This document shows, one piece after another, positions 7,989-17,022 of a stretch of DNA of 64,000 bases. The stretch covers positions 1-64,000 of the forward strand of contig JAQVBE010000012.1 of the NCBI GenBank assembly GCA_028690445.1. The letters are read 5' to 3'. Below the pieces are notes generated by a model that was given only the letters and a program-made list of their open reading frames with translations, ran no database searches and was not told the origin of the DNA. This DNA is from Aliarcobacter sp. (GTDB lineage Bacteria > Campylobacterota > Campylobacteria > Campylobacterales > Arcobacteraceae). The number at the start of each line of letters is the position of its first letter. Within the stretch, counting starts at the first letter, position 1. The position numbers and the translations under genes are program-made.

Positions 7989-8511
7989 TGTTTTCTAACT
8001 TTAATAAAAATTCTTTTTTTTCAACACCACCTGTATAACCGCTTAGTTTTCCTGAGCTTGCAATTACTCTATGACATGGAACAATTATAGATATCATATT
8101 TTGTCCATTTGCGTTTGCAACAGCTCTAAATGCTTTTTCATTTTCTATTTTTATGGCTTGTTCTTTATAACTAATTGTTTTTCCGTAGGGAATATTTAAT
8201 AACTCTTTCCAAACTTTTATTTGAAAAGGTGTTCCAACTAATTGTAATGGAATTTCAAAAGTTGTTCTTTTTTTATTGAAATATTCATTTAGTTGAGCTT
8301 TTAAAATATCAAATATTTCGCTATTTCCAGGAATTACATCAGCATTTAATGTTTTTTTTAATTTATCAATATGTGCTTCAATATCATAAGGTGTAAAAAA
8401 ATAAAGTAAAACTAAACCTTTTTTTGAAGCGGCCGCAAACATCCCGCCAATAGGGGTTGAAAATGTTGTTGTAGTAATTATTTCTTTTGTTTGTGTTTTA
8501 TATTCTCTCAT
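7978..8511 (-). CDS. ogt: Methylated-DNA--protein-cysteine methyltransferase
   Basis: This suicide repair protein takes alkyl groups from O6-alkylguanine. The acceptor is C146 in VPCHRVI, followed by SGKLSGYTGGVEKK, and the HTH-like recognition region is upstream (IPYGKTISYKEQA). At 177 aa it has the Ogt/MGMT layout with no Ada-type N-terminal regulatory domain. It is the first gene of the three-gene overlapping (-) operon. A rare GCGGCCGC octamer occurs in its coding region near 8432. Confidence 0.95.
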   Translation of the reverse strand: MREYKTQTKEIITTTTFSTPIGGMFAAASKKGLVLLYFFTPYDIEAHIDKLKKTLNADVIPGNSEIFDILKAQLNEYFNKKRTTFEIPLQLVGTPFQIKVWKELLNIPYGKTISYKEQAIKIENEKAFRAVANANGQNMISIIVPCHRVIASSGKLSGYTGGVEKKEFLLKLENNDK

Positions 8512-8554
8512 ATCGGAATTTTATCATAACTCTAATATTTTTGTTTTAAACTTT

Positions 8555-8696
8555 ACTCTTGTTGGTTATTTAATATTATCAAATAATATCGGAAATTTTT
8601 AATGGATATTTAACTGTTGAGAATAGTGAAATAAAATATTTAAACAAAGAATATTTTGGTGCAAAATTTAAAATAATAATTCCATCTAACTCATAA
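8555..8696 (+). pseudogene. Decayed C-terminal fragment of a histidine kinase
   Basis: From 8580 to 8696 one frame reads QIISEIFNGYLTVENS and later FGAKFKIIIP before a stop. This is the usual end of a HATPase domain (..IIEE.F.G.L.VEN....GA.F.I.LP). Just upstream, in a different frame (8555-8590), TLVGYLILSNN resembles the TGIGLYLSKM box that should precede it. So the end of a kinase gene seems to survive with a frameshift and without its 5' part. It sits directly before an intact regulator/kinase pair. The call rests on motif reading only. Confidence 0.5.
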
Positions 8697-8719
8697 TAAT
8701 ATATAAGATATAATCTTGA

Positions 8720-9400
8720 ATGTTAAAAAATATTAATAAAAATATAAAAATTTTATATGTTGAAGATGATGAGATTGCAAGAGAAAATGGTATTGAGTAT
8801 TTGCAAAATTTTTTTGAGCAAATTTATGAAGCAAGTGATGCAATTATTGCTTTGCAATTATATGAAAAATATAAACCAGATATTATAATCACAGATATTC
8901 GAATGCCTAAACTAAATGGTTTAGAATTTGTAAAAAGAATTAGACAAAAAGATAAAAAAACTCAAATTATAATTATCACAGCCTTTTGTGATAAAGATTA
9001 TTTATTAAAAGCAATAGAGTTAGGATTGGTTAAATATTTAGTAAAGCCTGTATGTGAAAAAGAATTTGAAGAAGCTTTGTTTTTATGTGTTAATAGTTTA
9101 CAAAATAATGAATCAAATATTATAAAATTGGATGAAAACTCATATTTTGATATTTTCAATAAAAATTTATTGATAAATGAAGAAATTATAAAATTAAGAA
9201 CAAAAGAAATTTTATTTTTAGAATTACTTATCAAAAATAAAAATAGATATGTAAGTTATGAAGAGATTGAAAATTATGTTTGGAGCGATAGTGTTATGAC
9301 AAAAGATGCTTTAAAAACATTAGTTAAAAATATCAAAATAAAAATTTCAAAAGATTTGATTTTAAATCTTACAAATAGTGGTTATAAAATAGATGTTTGA
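8720..9400 (+). CDS. Response regulator, receiver plus winged-helix output
   Basis: The 226-aa protein has an N-terminal receiver with the acidic pocket at E15-D17, the phospho-acceptor D59 in ITDIRMP and the conserved K109 in YLVKP. The C-terminal part (about 140-226), with TKEILFLELLIKNKNRYVSYEEIENYVW, matches an OmpR-like winged helix, so it should bind DNA. It overlaps the next gene by 8 bp, and that kinase is its likely partner. The regulon is unknown. Confidence 0.9.
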   Translation: MLKNINKNIKILYVEDDEIARENGIEYLQNFFEQIYEASDAIIALQLYEKYKPDIIITDIRMPKLNGLEFVKRIRQKDKKTQIIIITAFCDKDYLLKAIELGLVKYLVKPVCEKEFEEALFLCVNSLQNNESNIIKLDENSYFDIFNKNLLINEEIIKLRTKEILFLELLIKNKNRYVSYEEIENYVWSDSVMTKDALKTLVKNIKIKISKDLILNLTNSGYKIDV

Positions 9401-10709
9401 TATAAATTTAGTTCTATTTTATGGAATTACTTTTGGAATTTTAATAATGAGTATTTTATATACTTTTATTAGATATATCTATTCAAAAGAAATATTTTAT
9501 ATAAGTTACTGTTTTATGCAGGTTTTTTCTTTGATTTATATTATAGGTTATAGCAAACTTTTTGAAATAAATCATTTTATCCAAGAATTGGCTTTAGTAA
9601 TTGCGAGTTTAAGTGCCATGTTGTTTGCTATAAATTATTATGAGGGTAGATTTTTTCCAAAAATTACAAACTATAAAGAGTTGATAATTAGTACTTTATT
9701 ATTAAATATAGTTATTTTAACGGCTTTTTATCATTATATGTTATTTGAATATTTACCTTATACTATTATTTATGGAATTTTATTTATTTCGATTATTTTT
9801 AATTTAAAAGAAGGTTTTAAACCAACGCTTATTTATGTTATTGGTTGGTCAATTTTTTGTATTTTACTTTTTGTTTTTAATTTTAAGGCTTTTTATAATC
9901 AAAATGGATATTTTGATTTAGTTTTATTGGTTTTTGCAATGGAAGCTATGCTTTTTACAATTTCCATTGCATACAAATATAATGATTTAAAAAATAAAAA
10001 TCAGAATTTTGAAAAAATGGTAATACAACAATCAAAGTTTGTAAAATCAGGGGAAATGATAGCTAATATAACTCACCAATTTAGACAACCTTTGAATAAT
10101 ATTTCATATATATTGATAAATTTAAAAAAGAAGTTTGAAAATAAAATTTTGGATGAAATATATTTTGATAAAAAAATTGAGCAGCTAAATTCTCAAGTTT
10201 TATTTTTATCAAAAACAATAGATGATTTTAAAGAGTTCTATACAAAATCAAAGGAAAAAGAGATTTTTATGGTAAAAGATGCCATAAATAATTCAATTAC
10301 AATATTAAGTGCAGATTTAAAAACTCATAATATTGATTTGAAAATAAGCTTTGAAACCTTTGAAGATATTAAAATATTTGGTGTAAAGAGTGAACTTTCT
10401 CAAGTTTTAATAGCAATTATTTCAAACTCTATTGATGCATTAAAAAATAAAAATAATCCTAAAATAAGGATTAATATTTTTTCAAATAATGCTGAGGTAA
10501 TAATTTCTTTAGAAGATAATGCAAGTGGAATAAAACCAAAAAATCTAAAAAAGATTTTTGAACCATATTTTTCTACAAAGGAAGAAGGAACGGGAATTGG
10601 ACTTTATTTATCGAAAATGATAATTGAAGAGAGTTTTTCTGGAAAAATTTTAGTCGAAAATCAAAAAGAGGGAGTTCTCTTTTCCCTCTTTATTGAAAAA
10701 ACTTTTTAG
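9393..10709 (+). CDS. Membrane sensor histidine kinase
   Basis: The 438-aa protein starts with about seven hydrophobic segments up to roughly residue 193, a 7TM-type sensor without an obvious large periplasmic domain. The transmitter follows, with phospho-acceptor H228 in THQFRQPLNN, N box SNSIDALKNKNNP, G1 LEDNASGIK and G2 GTGIGLYLSK. All catalytic boxes look intact. The ATG at 9393 lies inside the end of the response-regulator gene, giving a coupled two-component pair. The signal is unknown. Confidence 0.9.
   Translation: MFDINLVLFYGITFGILIMSILYTFIRYIYSKEIFYISYCFMQVFSLIYIIGYSKLFEINHFIQELALVIASLSAMLFAINYYEGRFFPKITNYKELIISTLLLNIVILTAFYHYMLFEYLPYTIIYGILFISIIFNLKEGFKPTLIYVIGWSIFCILLFVFNFKAFYNQNGYFDLVLLVFAMEAMLFTISIAYKYNDLKNKNQNFEKMVIQQSKFVKSGEMIANITHQFRQPLNNISYILINLKKKFENKILDEIYFDKKIEQLNSQVLFLSKTIDDFKEFYTKSKEKEIFMVKDAINNSITILSADLKTHNIDLKISFETFEDIKIFGVKSELSQVLIAIISNSIDALKNKNNPKIRINIFSNNAEVIISLEDNASGIKPKNLKKIFEPYFSTKEEGTGIGLYLSKMIIEESFSGKILVENQKEGVLFSLFIEKTF
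10665..10691 (-). terminator. Probable ccoG terminator inside the kinase 3' end
   Basis: AAAGAGGG and CCCTCTTT form an 8-bp stem 15 bp beyond the ccoG stop codon on the (-) strand, with TTTTTGATTTT after it in that direction. It overlaps the last codons of the convergent histidine kinase gene. Confidence 0.5.
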
Positions 10710-12031
10710 TTCTTTGGATAGAAAAAAGCAATTTGTCTTTTTATTTTTATTTTTTCATCATCTTTTGTAAAGATTTCTATTGAAATATTTGATGGTTTAT
10801 TTTTTAATTTTTTAAAATCTTCTGTAGTTTCTAAAATAAGAATTCTTTTAGTTTTTTCTGCTGCTTTTAAATCAAAACTATCAAATCTTTTTATTCTAAA
10901 GTTTTTATTATCAACTAATCTAATATCAAAAGTATAATTTTTGTCTTGAGTATTATGAATAGTTAAAATATAGTTATTTGAGATAACTCCATTTTCTTTA
11001 ATACTATAAAGTTCTGTTGTTTTATTTACATTTACTAAAAAGTTTTCTTTTTCTAGGGAGAAATAAAATGCTAAGAATATACATAAAAATAGTGATACAA
11101 AATATGTTATATTTTTTTTAGTAAAAATTGAAACAACTTGTTTGTTGATAACTTTATTTGTACTTCCCCAATTTATTAAAGATTCTTTATTTAGTTTTCC
11201 CATAACAATTGAACAAGCATCACTACATTCAAGGCAATTTATACACTCAACTTGTAAACCTTTTCTAATATCTATATGTGTTGGACAAATTTTCACACAA
11301 GCTTCACAGGTTGTACACTCTTCGTTTTTACTCCAATCTTTTACTTTAAAGATTGACTTAACACTATTTTCATAAACTTTTCCACCACGATTAAAATCGT
11401 AAGTTACTTGTTTTGTATCATCATCATATAAAACAGATTGGATTCTTGAATATGGACAAATATAAACACAAAAGTTTTCTTTCATAAAAACAATATCATA
11501 AACCAAAAATAGGGCAAGAGATAATATAAATATAATCATAAAACTATGTTCTAATGGATTTTGAATATAAACAAAAAAATCTTCAGGTGGTATAAAATAA
11601 AGCATAAAATTTGTTGAGATAATTAAAGTGATAATAAACCATAAAATAATTGCGATATATTTTTTAATTTGATTTGATTTATTATTGTAGTCAATCTCTT
11701 TTTGTTTATTTTTTATTCTTCTTAAATCAAGAATTGTACTTTCAATTAAATCCCTATAAATAACTCTAAATATAGTTTGAGGACAGCTCCAACCACACCA
11801 AATTCTTCCAAACATTGAAGTCATAGCAAAAATTCCTATGAATAAAAACATAAGTAAAAATGGCATAACATAAAGTTCACTAACACTATAAATACTACCT
11901 AAAAAATGAAATTGTAATTTGTCAAAAGACAATAACAATAAATGATTATTATTTACAGTTATAAATGGAATTAACATTATAAATAGTGTTAATGAAAAGT
12001 AAACAAAATATCTTTTTTTAGAATAAGACAT
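10706..12031 (-). CDS. ccoG: Cytochrome c oxidase accessory protein CcoG (FixG/RdxA family)
   Basis: This polytopic membrane ferredoxin supports cbb3-type oxidase assembly, probably by copper handling. CGWSCPQ is at residues 79-85 and CVYICPYSR after the third membrane segment. Two 4Fe-4S clusters are shown by CTTCEACVKICP and CINCLECSDAC. A further membrane segment at about 298-318 precedes a periplasmic Ig-like C-terminal domain, as in the family. The 441-aa length is normal. No ccoNOPQ genes are in the window, so it is unlinked from the oxidase here. Confidence 0.93.
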   Translation of the reverse strand: MSYSKKRYFVYFSLTLFIMLIPFITVNNNHLLLLSFDKLQFHFLGSIYSVSELYVMPFLLMFLFIGIFAMTSMFGRIWCGWSCPQTIFRVIYRDLIESTILDLRRIKNKQKEIDYNNKSNQIKKYIAIILWFIITLIISTNFMLYFIPPEDFFVYIQNPLEHSFMIIFILSLALFLVYDIVFMKENFCVYICPYSRIQSVLYDDDTKQVTYDFNRGGKVYENSVKSIFKVKDWSKNEECTTCEACVKICPTHIDIRKGLQVECINCLECSDACSIVMGKLNKESLINWGSTNKVINKQVVSIFTKKNITYFVSLFLCIFLAFYFSLEKENFLVNVNKTTELYSIKENGVISNNYILTIHNTQDKNYTFDIRLVDNKNFRIKRFDSFDLKAAEKTKRILILETTEDFKKLKNKPSNISIEIFTKDDEKIKIKRQIAFFYPKN

Positions 12032-12149
12032 ATAAAACTCCTTTTGTTTTTTTTATAATATGGGAAAAAGGTGTTCATTTGGTGTTTTTATTTTGAGAAA
12101 TTAATTAGATAAGCTGTATAATTCGCTCAATTTAACGAAGGATTAAAAA

Positions 12150-12791
12150 GTGGGAAAATCAAAATATATCTTTGGATTTTTATTGTTTGGAATGGCTAGT
12201 TTATTTGCACAGACAAATAGATATGATGTAAAATCAGCTATTGTAGAGTATGCAATTGCAGGTTCTGGTGAAGTAATGGGAAATAAAGCTTCATTAAGTG
12301 GAAGTAGTAAGTTATACTTTAAGAATTTTGGTGAAGTTGAATTATCTGAAGAAAAAATAGTTCAAGCTGCAAATGGGGAAGAGGAAGAAGAACATAGTAT
12401 TACAAAAATAGTTGGAAATAAGAAATACAATGTTGATTTTAATGAAAAAATTATTTATCAACAAGAGATGGTAATAGAAGAAGAAAATCCATTATTAAAT
12501 CTAAAAGATAGTGATACATTGATTTCAATGGGAGCTAAAAAAGTTGGAGCAGAGTCGATTCTTGGATATAAATGTGATATTTGGCAATTAGGTGAAGATA
12601 AAATCTGGATTTATAATACTGTTCCATTAAAATTTATTAGTAAATCTTTAGGCCTTGTTCAAATTCAAGAAGCTAAATTAGCTGTATTTAATGTAGATAT
12701 TAAAGATGATAAATTTAAGTTGCCATCTTATCCAGTAAAAGTAGTTGATGATGTATTAAATATTGGTCCTGAGGGTGAGCAAGACAACTAA
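12150..12791 (+). CDS. Secreted protein of unknown function
   Basis: This 213-aa protein starts at GTG (12150), placed 6 bp after an AAGGA element. Residues 1-20 form a signal peptide ending at LFAQ. The mature part is acidic and beta-rich, with repeated short strands (YDVKSAIVEYAIAGSGEV, ESILGYKCDIWQLGEDKIWIY, VPLKF). This layout resembles periplasmic or outer-membrane-anchored DUF4412-like proteins, but I cannot name a family. Two hairpins follow its stop. It is monocistronic. Confidence 0.75.
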   Translation: MGKSKYIFGFLLFGMASLFAQTNRYDVKSAIVEYAIAGSGEVMGNKASLSGSSKLYFKNFGEVELSEEKIVQAANGEEEEEHSITKIVGNKKYNVDFNEKIIYQQEMVIEEENPLLNLKDSDTLISMGAKKVGAESILGYKCDIWQLGEDKIWIYNTVPLKFISKSLGLVQIQEAKLAVFNVDIKDDKFKLPSYPVKVVDDVLNIGPEGEQDN

Positions 12792-12795
12792 GAGA

Positions 12796-12829
12796 AAGTA
12801 TGAAAAGTAAATTTTAACTTTTCATACTT
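12796..12829 (+). terminator. Terminator hairpin after the secreted protein gene
   Basis: AAGTATGAAAAGT (12796-12808) pairs perfectly with ACTTTTCATACTT (12817-12829) around an AT loop, just after the stop at 12791. Confidence 0.7.
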
Positions 12830-12836
12830 AATTTAT

Positions 12837-12870
12837 AAAACCTAAGAGTTTAAAGCTTTTAGGTTTTTTT
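12837..12870 (+). terminator. Second terminator hairpin, overlapping the GH17 gene end
   Basis: AAAACCTAAGAG and CTTTTAGGTTTT pair with one G-T wobble around TTTAAAG and are followed by a T-run. The stem includes the last codons of the convergent GH17-like gene. Confidence 0.65.
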
Positions 12871-14776
12871 CTTTACATAAAACAATGATAGTTAAAATAA
12901 ATGCAATAGAACCCACATAAGTATTAAACATCATGATAGAGAAAATAGAAGCAAATAGTGAGACTAAGATAAACTTCTTATTATTTATGAATAAAGAAAG
13001 AATAGCAATACAAATTGCAATAATTCCAAATACTCCAATATATCCTAAATATCCCACTTGGTTTTTAAATCCACAAAGTAAAGTATTATCATTTAAATGA
13101 CATTGAGCAATAATATTTTTATCTGCAATAACTCCATATCTTAGAGAAACAGAAAAAATAAAGAATATAACAACATATTTAATTATATTTTTTAATTCAC
13201 TAAATGAGCTATTTTTACTTCCTTGAAATAAAATATAAGTAAAAATTAAAGCAATAATAATCCAAATATTAGAGAAGATATTTAAAGAACCTTCATTATA
13301 AAACGAAATTATAGAAGTTATTAAAAGAACTATAAATGATAATTTTTCAAATGCTTTAAATTCCATATTTGCAAATCTTCCACTGTAAAGTAAAACGAAA
13401 GAAATAGCTGAAATAGTAAAAATATATATTTCAAAATTTCTATATCTTCCTTCAAATGCAAGGATTATTGTTGAAATTAATACAAAAATAAATGAAGAAT
13501 AAAATAATACCATTGGTAAAGTATCTGTGTTAAATACTTTGTTTGTTAATATTTCTCTAATTCCAACAATTTTAGGCTTAGATTTTTTTGCAATATTTAA
13601 AAGTACAAAATAATAGATAGCAAGATGAGTTAATAAAACCAATGTTGCCCAAACAACTTCTCCATTTGATCTAACTGTAATATTAAATTGCTCCATTTGA
13701 AGCATATATAAAATTGCAAAAATTGTATTTATAAAACTAAATAAAACTACTCTTTTTGTAGAAATATTTGAATTTTTTAATAAAAATGAAAAACCAAAAA
13801 TAAGTAATAAAGAACCAAAACCTAAATATTTATAGTTTGGAAAATTAGAGACATCTCCTGTAAAAACATTTTTATCAAGTCTATCTTTATCAAATAAACC
13901 CCAGAATCCTCCAACAGCACCTTCACTTATTCTTTTCCAAGGTTGATCAAAAGCTTCGATAATATTGTAATTCCAACCTTTTTCTTCAGCTAATTTTACA
14001 AATTCTCTTACAAAAATAGCTTGATTTGTTTTACTAGGAAGTGCATCTTCTCTCATTCTTCCTTCCGATGGCCAACCTGTTTCACCAATTAAAATATTTG
14101 AAGTTTTTAAAATACCTTCAACTTCATGTCTTACAGCAGCAAGATGCTTAATTGCAGATGTAATTTCCATTGGATCATCTTCCCAATAAGGTAAAATATG
14201 AATAGTTACGAAATCAGTTACTTCTTTGATTTTTGGATATTTAAGCCAATATTCCCAAACATCAGCATACGTAACTTGAGTATCAGGAAGTGCTGCTTTT
14301 ACTTCTTTTATATATTCATAAAGTTTTACATCAGATAAATCACCTCTTAATAAAGCTTCATTTCCAACAATAACTGCTCTAACAATATCTTTATTTTCAG
14401 TTGCAAGTTTGATTAAAGTATTGATTTCTAATCTTGTTGGTTTTTCATCGCCATTTACCCATGCACCCATAAGCATTTTTAGATTATTTTCCCTAGCAAT
14501 TTTAGGAATCATTTCTAACCCAACAGTTGAATAAGTTCTAATACAATCCGTATATTTTGAAAGTAATTGTAAATCTTTTCTTACTAAATCTTCTGAGATT
14601 ACTAAACCTTTGTCCATCATAAAAGGTGAATCATTTTTTCCAAAAGGAGCGTATGATACACACTGAAGTTTTGAAAAAGTATTTGAATTATCTTTTAAAA
14701 CAAATCCTGCTCCTAAAATGTACCAAAAAAGTACAACTGCAACTAGACTTGCTAGAGTTAATGATATTTTCTTCAT
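12842..14776 (-). CDS. Membrane-anchored GH17-like beta-glucan enzyme
   Basis: This 644-aa protein has an N-terminal membrane anchor (residues 5-26), then an extracytoplasmic TIM-barrel domain to about residue 310. The probable acid/base is E140 in VGNEALLRGD and the probable nucleophile E232 in GETGWPSEGR, both in the expected GH17 positions. The rest (about 315-640) holds around ten hydrophobic segments, with no cytoplasmic glycosyltransferase motif seen. GH17-like proteins in Gram-negatives act on beta-1,3-glucans as hydrolases or transglycosylases. The multi-membrane C-terminal half suggests coupling to export, which is inference. Confidence 0.8.
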   Translation of the reverse strand: MKKISLTLASLVAVVLFWYILGAGFVLKDNSNTFSKLQCVSYAPFGKNDSPFMMDKGLVISEDLVRKDLQLLSKYTDCIRTYSTVGLEMIPKIARENNLKMLMGAWVNGDEKPTRLEINTLIKLATENKDIVRAVIVGNEALLRGDLSDVKLYEYIKEVKAALPDTQVTYADVWEYWLKYPKIKEVTDFVTIHILPYWEDDPMEITSAIKHLAAVRHEVEGILKTSNILIGETGWPSEGRMREDALPSKTNQAIFVREFVKLAEEKGWNYNIIEAFDQPWKRISEGAVGGFWGLFDKDRLDKNVFTGDVSNFPNYKYLGFGSLLLIFGFSFLLKNSNISTKRVVLFSFINTIFAILYMLQMEQFNITVRSNGEVVWATLVLLTHLAIYYFVLLNIAKKSKPKIVGIREILTNKVFNTDTLPMVLFYSSFIFVLISTIILAFEGRYRNFEIYIFTISAISFVLLYSGRFANMEFKAFEKLSFIVLLITSIISFYNEGSLNIFSNIWIIIALIFTYILFQGSKNSSFSELKNIIKYVVIFFIFSVSLRYGVIADKNIIAQCHLNDNTLLCGFKNQVGYLGYIGVFGIIAICIAILSLFINNKKFILVSLFASIFSIMMFNTYVGSIAFILTIIVLCKEKNLKALNS

Positions 14777-14802
14777 ATTTTATTTATTTCCTAATTTTAA
14801 GA

Positions 14803-16035
14803 TTATCTAATTTGACCTTGTCCATAGATCTTGTATTTAAATGTTGTTAAGTCATTTATTCCCATTGGTCCTCTTGAATGAAGTTTATTTGTCGATATCC
14901 CAACTTCAGCACCTAAACCAAAAGCTCCTCCATCTGTAAATCTTGTACTTGCATTTGCATAAACACATGCAGCATCAACTTCAGCTAAAAATTTATTTAC
15001 AGTTGAGTAATTTTCACTTAAAATGGCTTCTGAGTGACCAGAACCATGTCTTTGAATATGAGTAATTGCCTCATCTACATTTTTTACAAGTTTAATGTTT
15101 AAAATATTAGCTAAATATTCAGTATCATAATCTTCAAGTGTTACTGGAATTGCTCTTATATATTTTAGAGTTTCACTACAACCTTTTAAAATTGTTCCTT
15201 GTTCTGCAAATGCATCTTCAAGTCCAGTTAGTATATATGGTGCAATATCTTCATGAACTAAAAGAGTTTCCATAGAATTACAAGCACTTGGTCTTTGACA
15301 TTTTGCATTTATTGCAATATCAATAATTTTTGCCGGTGCTGCATCTTTATCTACATAAATATGACAAATACCTTTATCATGTTTTATAACGGGAATTGAA
15401 GAATTTTCACTTACAAATTTTATAAGTGCTTCTCCACCTCTTGGAACGATTAAATCAACATATTTATCTTGTTTTATAAGTTTTGCTACACCTTCTCTAC
15501 TTGAATCAGGTAATAGTGAAATAGCTTGTTCTGGAAGTTTATTTTTTGATAAAACTTCTTTCAAAACAACAGCTATTGCTTTGTTTGAATGCTCAGCTTC
15601 TTTTCCACCTTTTAAAACACATACATTTCCACTTTTAAAACAAAGTGCCGCTGTGTCACTTGTAACATTTGGTCGGCTTTCATAAATAATACCAATTACA
15701 CCAATTGGTATTGATACTTTTTGGATATTTAATCCAGATTCAGTAACCCAACCATCAAGTATTCTTCCTACAGGTTCACTTTGTGATGCTATTTGTCTAA
15801 TTGCATCTGACATTTCTTGAACTCTTGTTCCTGTTAAAAGTAATCTATCTTGTAATGCTTCACTTAAATTATTAACCCTTGCATCAATCATATCTTTTTC
15901 ATTATGTGTGATTATAAAATCACAGTGATTTATTAAAGCATCAGCCATTTCATTTAAAACTTTGTTTTTAACAGCAGTACTTAGGTTTGCAATAGTTCGG
16001 CTAGATTTTTTAGCTTCTTCTAAAAATGCTTGCAT
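14803..16035 (-). CDS. proA: Gamma-glutamyl phosphate reductase ProA
   Basis: This NADPH-dependent enzyme of proline synthesis makes glutamate 5-semialdehyde. It has 410 aa, the usual length. The catalytic cysteine is C252 in QRPSACNS. Other landmarks are IGVIGIIYESRPNVT, LKGGKEAEHSN, the PRGG loop, and the C-terminal TRFTDGGAFGLGAEVGIST followed by LHSRGPMG. proB is not adjacent, so the pathway is split in this genome. The GH17-like gene follows 26 bp downstream on the same strand and may be cotranscribed. Confidence 0.97.
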   Translation of the reverse strand: MQAFLEEAKKSSRTIANLSTAVKNKVLNEMADALINHCDFIITHNEKDMIDARVNNLSEALQDRLLLTGTRVQEMSDAIRQIASQSEPVGRILDGWVTESGLNIQKVSIPIGVIGIIYESRPNVTSDTAALCFKSGNVCVLKGGKEAEHSNKAIAVVLKEVLSKNKLPEQAISLLPDSSREGVAKLIKQDKYVDLIVPRGGEALIKFVSENSSIPVIKHDKGICHIYVDKDAAPAKIIDIAINAKCQRPSACNSMETLLVHEDIAPYILTGLEDAFAEQGTILKGCSETLKYIRAIPVTLEDYDTEYLANILNIKLVKNVDEAITHIQRHGSGHSEAILSENYSTVNKFLAEVDAACVYANASTRFTDGGAFGLGAEVGISTNKLHSRGPMGINDLTTFKYKIYGQGQIR

Positions 16036-16161
16036 AATAATTCCTATTAATTAATTTATAAATTTATTTTTTACTATTAGGCACAAATTTGAAAAACATA
16101 TAAAATACCTAACATAATAATGGTCGAGTATTTTATGTATAATCTCCTTAAATAAGGCTTT

Positions 16162-16380
16162 TTACTGACAAATTCCACTATCTTTTAATAACTCTTTTAT
16201 CTGGTTACATTTTTTATTATCAATATAAAGGTTTAACCATGACTCAACCCAATATGGAATATTTCGTCCATTATTTCCCCATGAATTTACACTTTGATAT
16301 TTTAAACCTAAATATTGCGAAAAGGTTCGTTTATTAAAATCAGCCTTTTTTAATAATTGTTTGAAACTTTCTTTTTCCAT
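16162..16380 (-). CDS. Small helix-turn-helix-like protein
   Basis: I start this 72-aa protein at the ATG at 16380, which has TGGAG upstream; the longer reading from 16476 adds 32 hydrophobic residues without a ribosome-binding site. The core NKRTFSQYLGLKYQSVNSWGNNGRNIPYWVES looks like a Cro/CI or bacteriophage-repressor-type HTH. Its opening, MEKESFKQLLKKADF, parallels that of the protein at 5640. The target is unknown and no phage genes are nearby. Confidence 0.7.
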   Translation of the reverse strand: MEKESFKQLLKKADFNKRTFSQYLGLKYQSVNSWGNNGRNIPYWVESWLNLYIDNKKCNQIKELLKDSGICQ

Positions 16381-16509
16381 TTTTCTCCACCAAATAATAT
16401 GCAAAAGTATATCATAAAATAATTTATAATATATAAATACATATATATTTAAGTTAATTGTTATTTGTAATTGCATATAATTTAGGATAGAAAAAATGAG
16501 GAATCTAAA

Positions 16510-16623
16510 ATGAAAATAAAAGCATTTTTAACAAGTGGTAGATTTAGAATTATTAATGTGTTTAAAATTGATGATATGAAAAGTATCACTGCTTCATATC
16601 CTAGATGGGAATATATTTTATAA
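16510..16623 (+). CDS. Small hypothetical protein, 37 aa
   Basis: A short frame starts with ATG at 16510 behind GAGGAATC at good spacing, and ends at 16623. The product begins MKIKAFLTSGRF and ends YPRWEYIL; it is basic, soluble and rich in aromatic residues. It lies alone between the (-) HTH gene and the (+) pair at 16.7 kb. The strong ribosome-binding site is the main support; I know no family. Confidence 0.4.
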   Translation: MKIKAFLTSGRFRIINVFKIDDMKSITASYPRWEYIL

Positions 16624-16686
16624 ATATCCTATAAATTTATAGTTATTATTTCATTAATGTATAAATGTTAGAATAAACAAAAATTA

Positions 16687-17013
16687 ATGGAAAATATAAT
16701 GGGAATCAAAGATAAATTAAAAGAAAACTCTAGTAAGTTATTAAATCTTGCAAGTGAAAATGCTACAAAAGCATTTGATTATCCAAAAATCAAAAGTCAG
16801 CAAATAAAAGATGCAATAAACCTAAAAATCCGAGAAAAAGCGATATTAGCTACAAAAGCTAGACTTGTTGAAAATTATAAAACATTTGATGATTATAGTG
16901 ATGAACAATTGGAAATTATAATTGCAGATGAAGAGCGAAAAATAGTTGATGATTTAAAAACAAAATCCCTTGTAGTAGCACTTGCAGCTCTTGGGCTTAA
17001 TTTTTTCATATAG
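16687..17013 (+). CDS. Hypothetical protein, helical
   Basis: This 108-aa protein is mostly charged helix, with a short hydrophobic C terminus (SLVVALAALGLNFFI) that may act as a membrane tail. Two starts are possible: ATG at 16687 or ATG at 16699 (MGIKDK). The second has GGAAAA about 6 bp upstream and may be the true one. The gene is followed after 9 bp by a membrane protein gene, so the two probably work together at the inner membrane. No known family is recognised. Confidence 0.7.
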   Translation: MENIMGIKDKLKENSSKLLNLASENATKAFDYPKIKSQQIKDAINLKIREKAILATKARLVENYKTFDDYSDEQLEIIIADEERKIVDDLKTKSLVVALAALGLNFFI

Positions 17014-17022
17014 AGTTTTGAA

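Noticed and set aside
5640-16380. Prophage or mobile island suggested by two repressor-like HTH proteins
   Set aside because: No integrase, structural, transposase or attachment-site features occur between or beside them.
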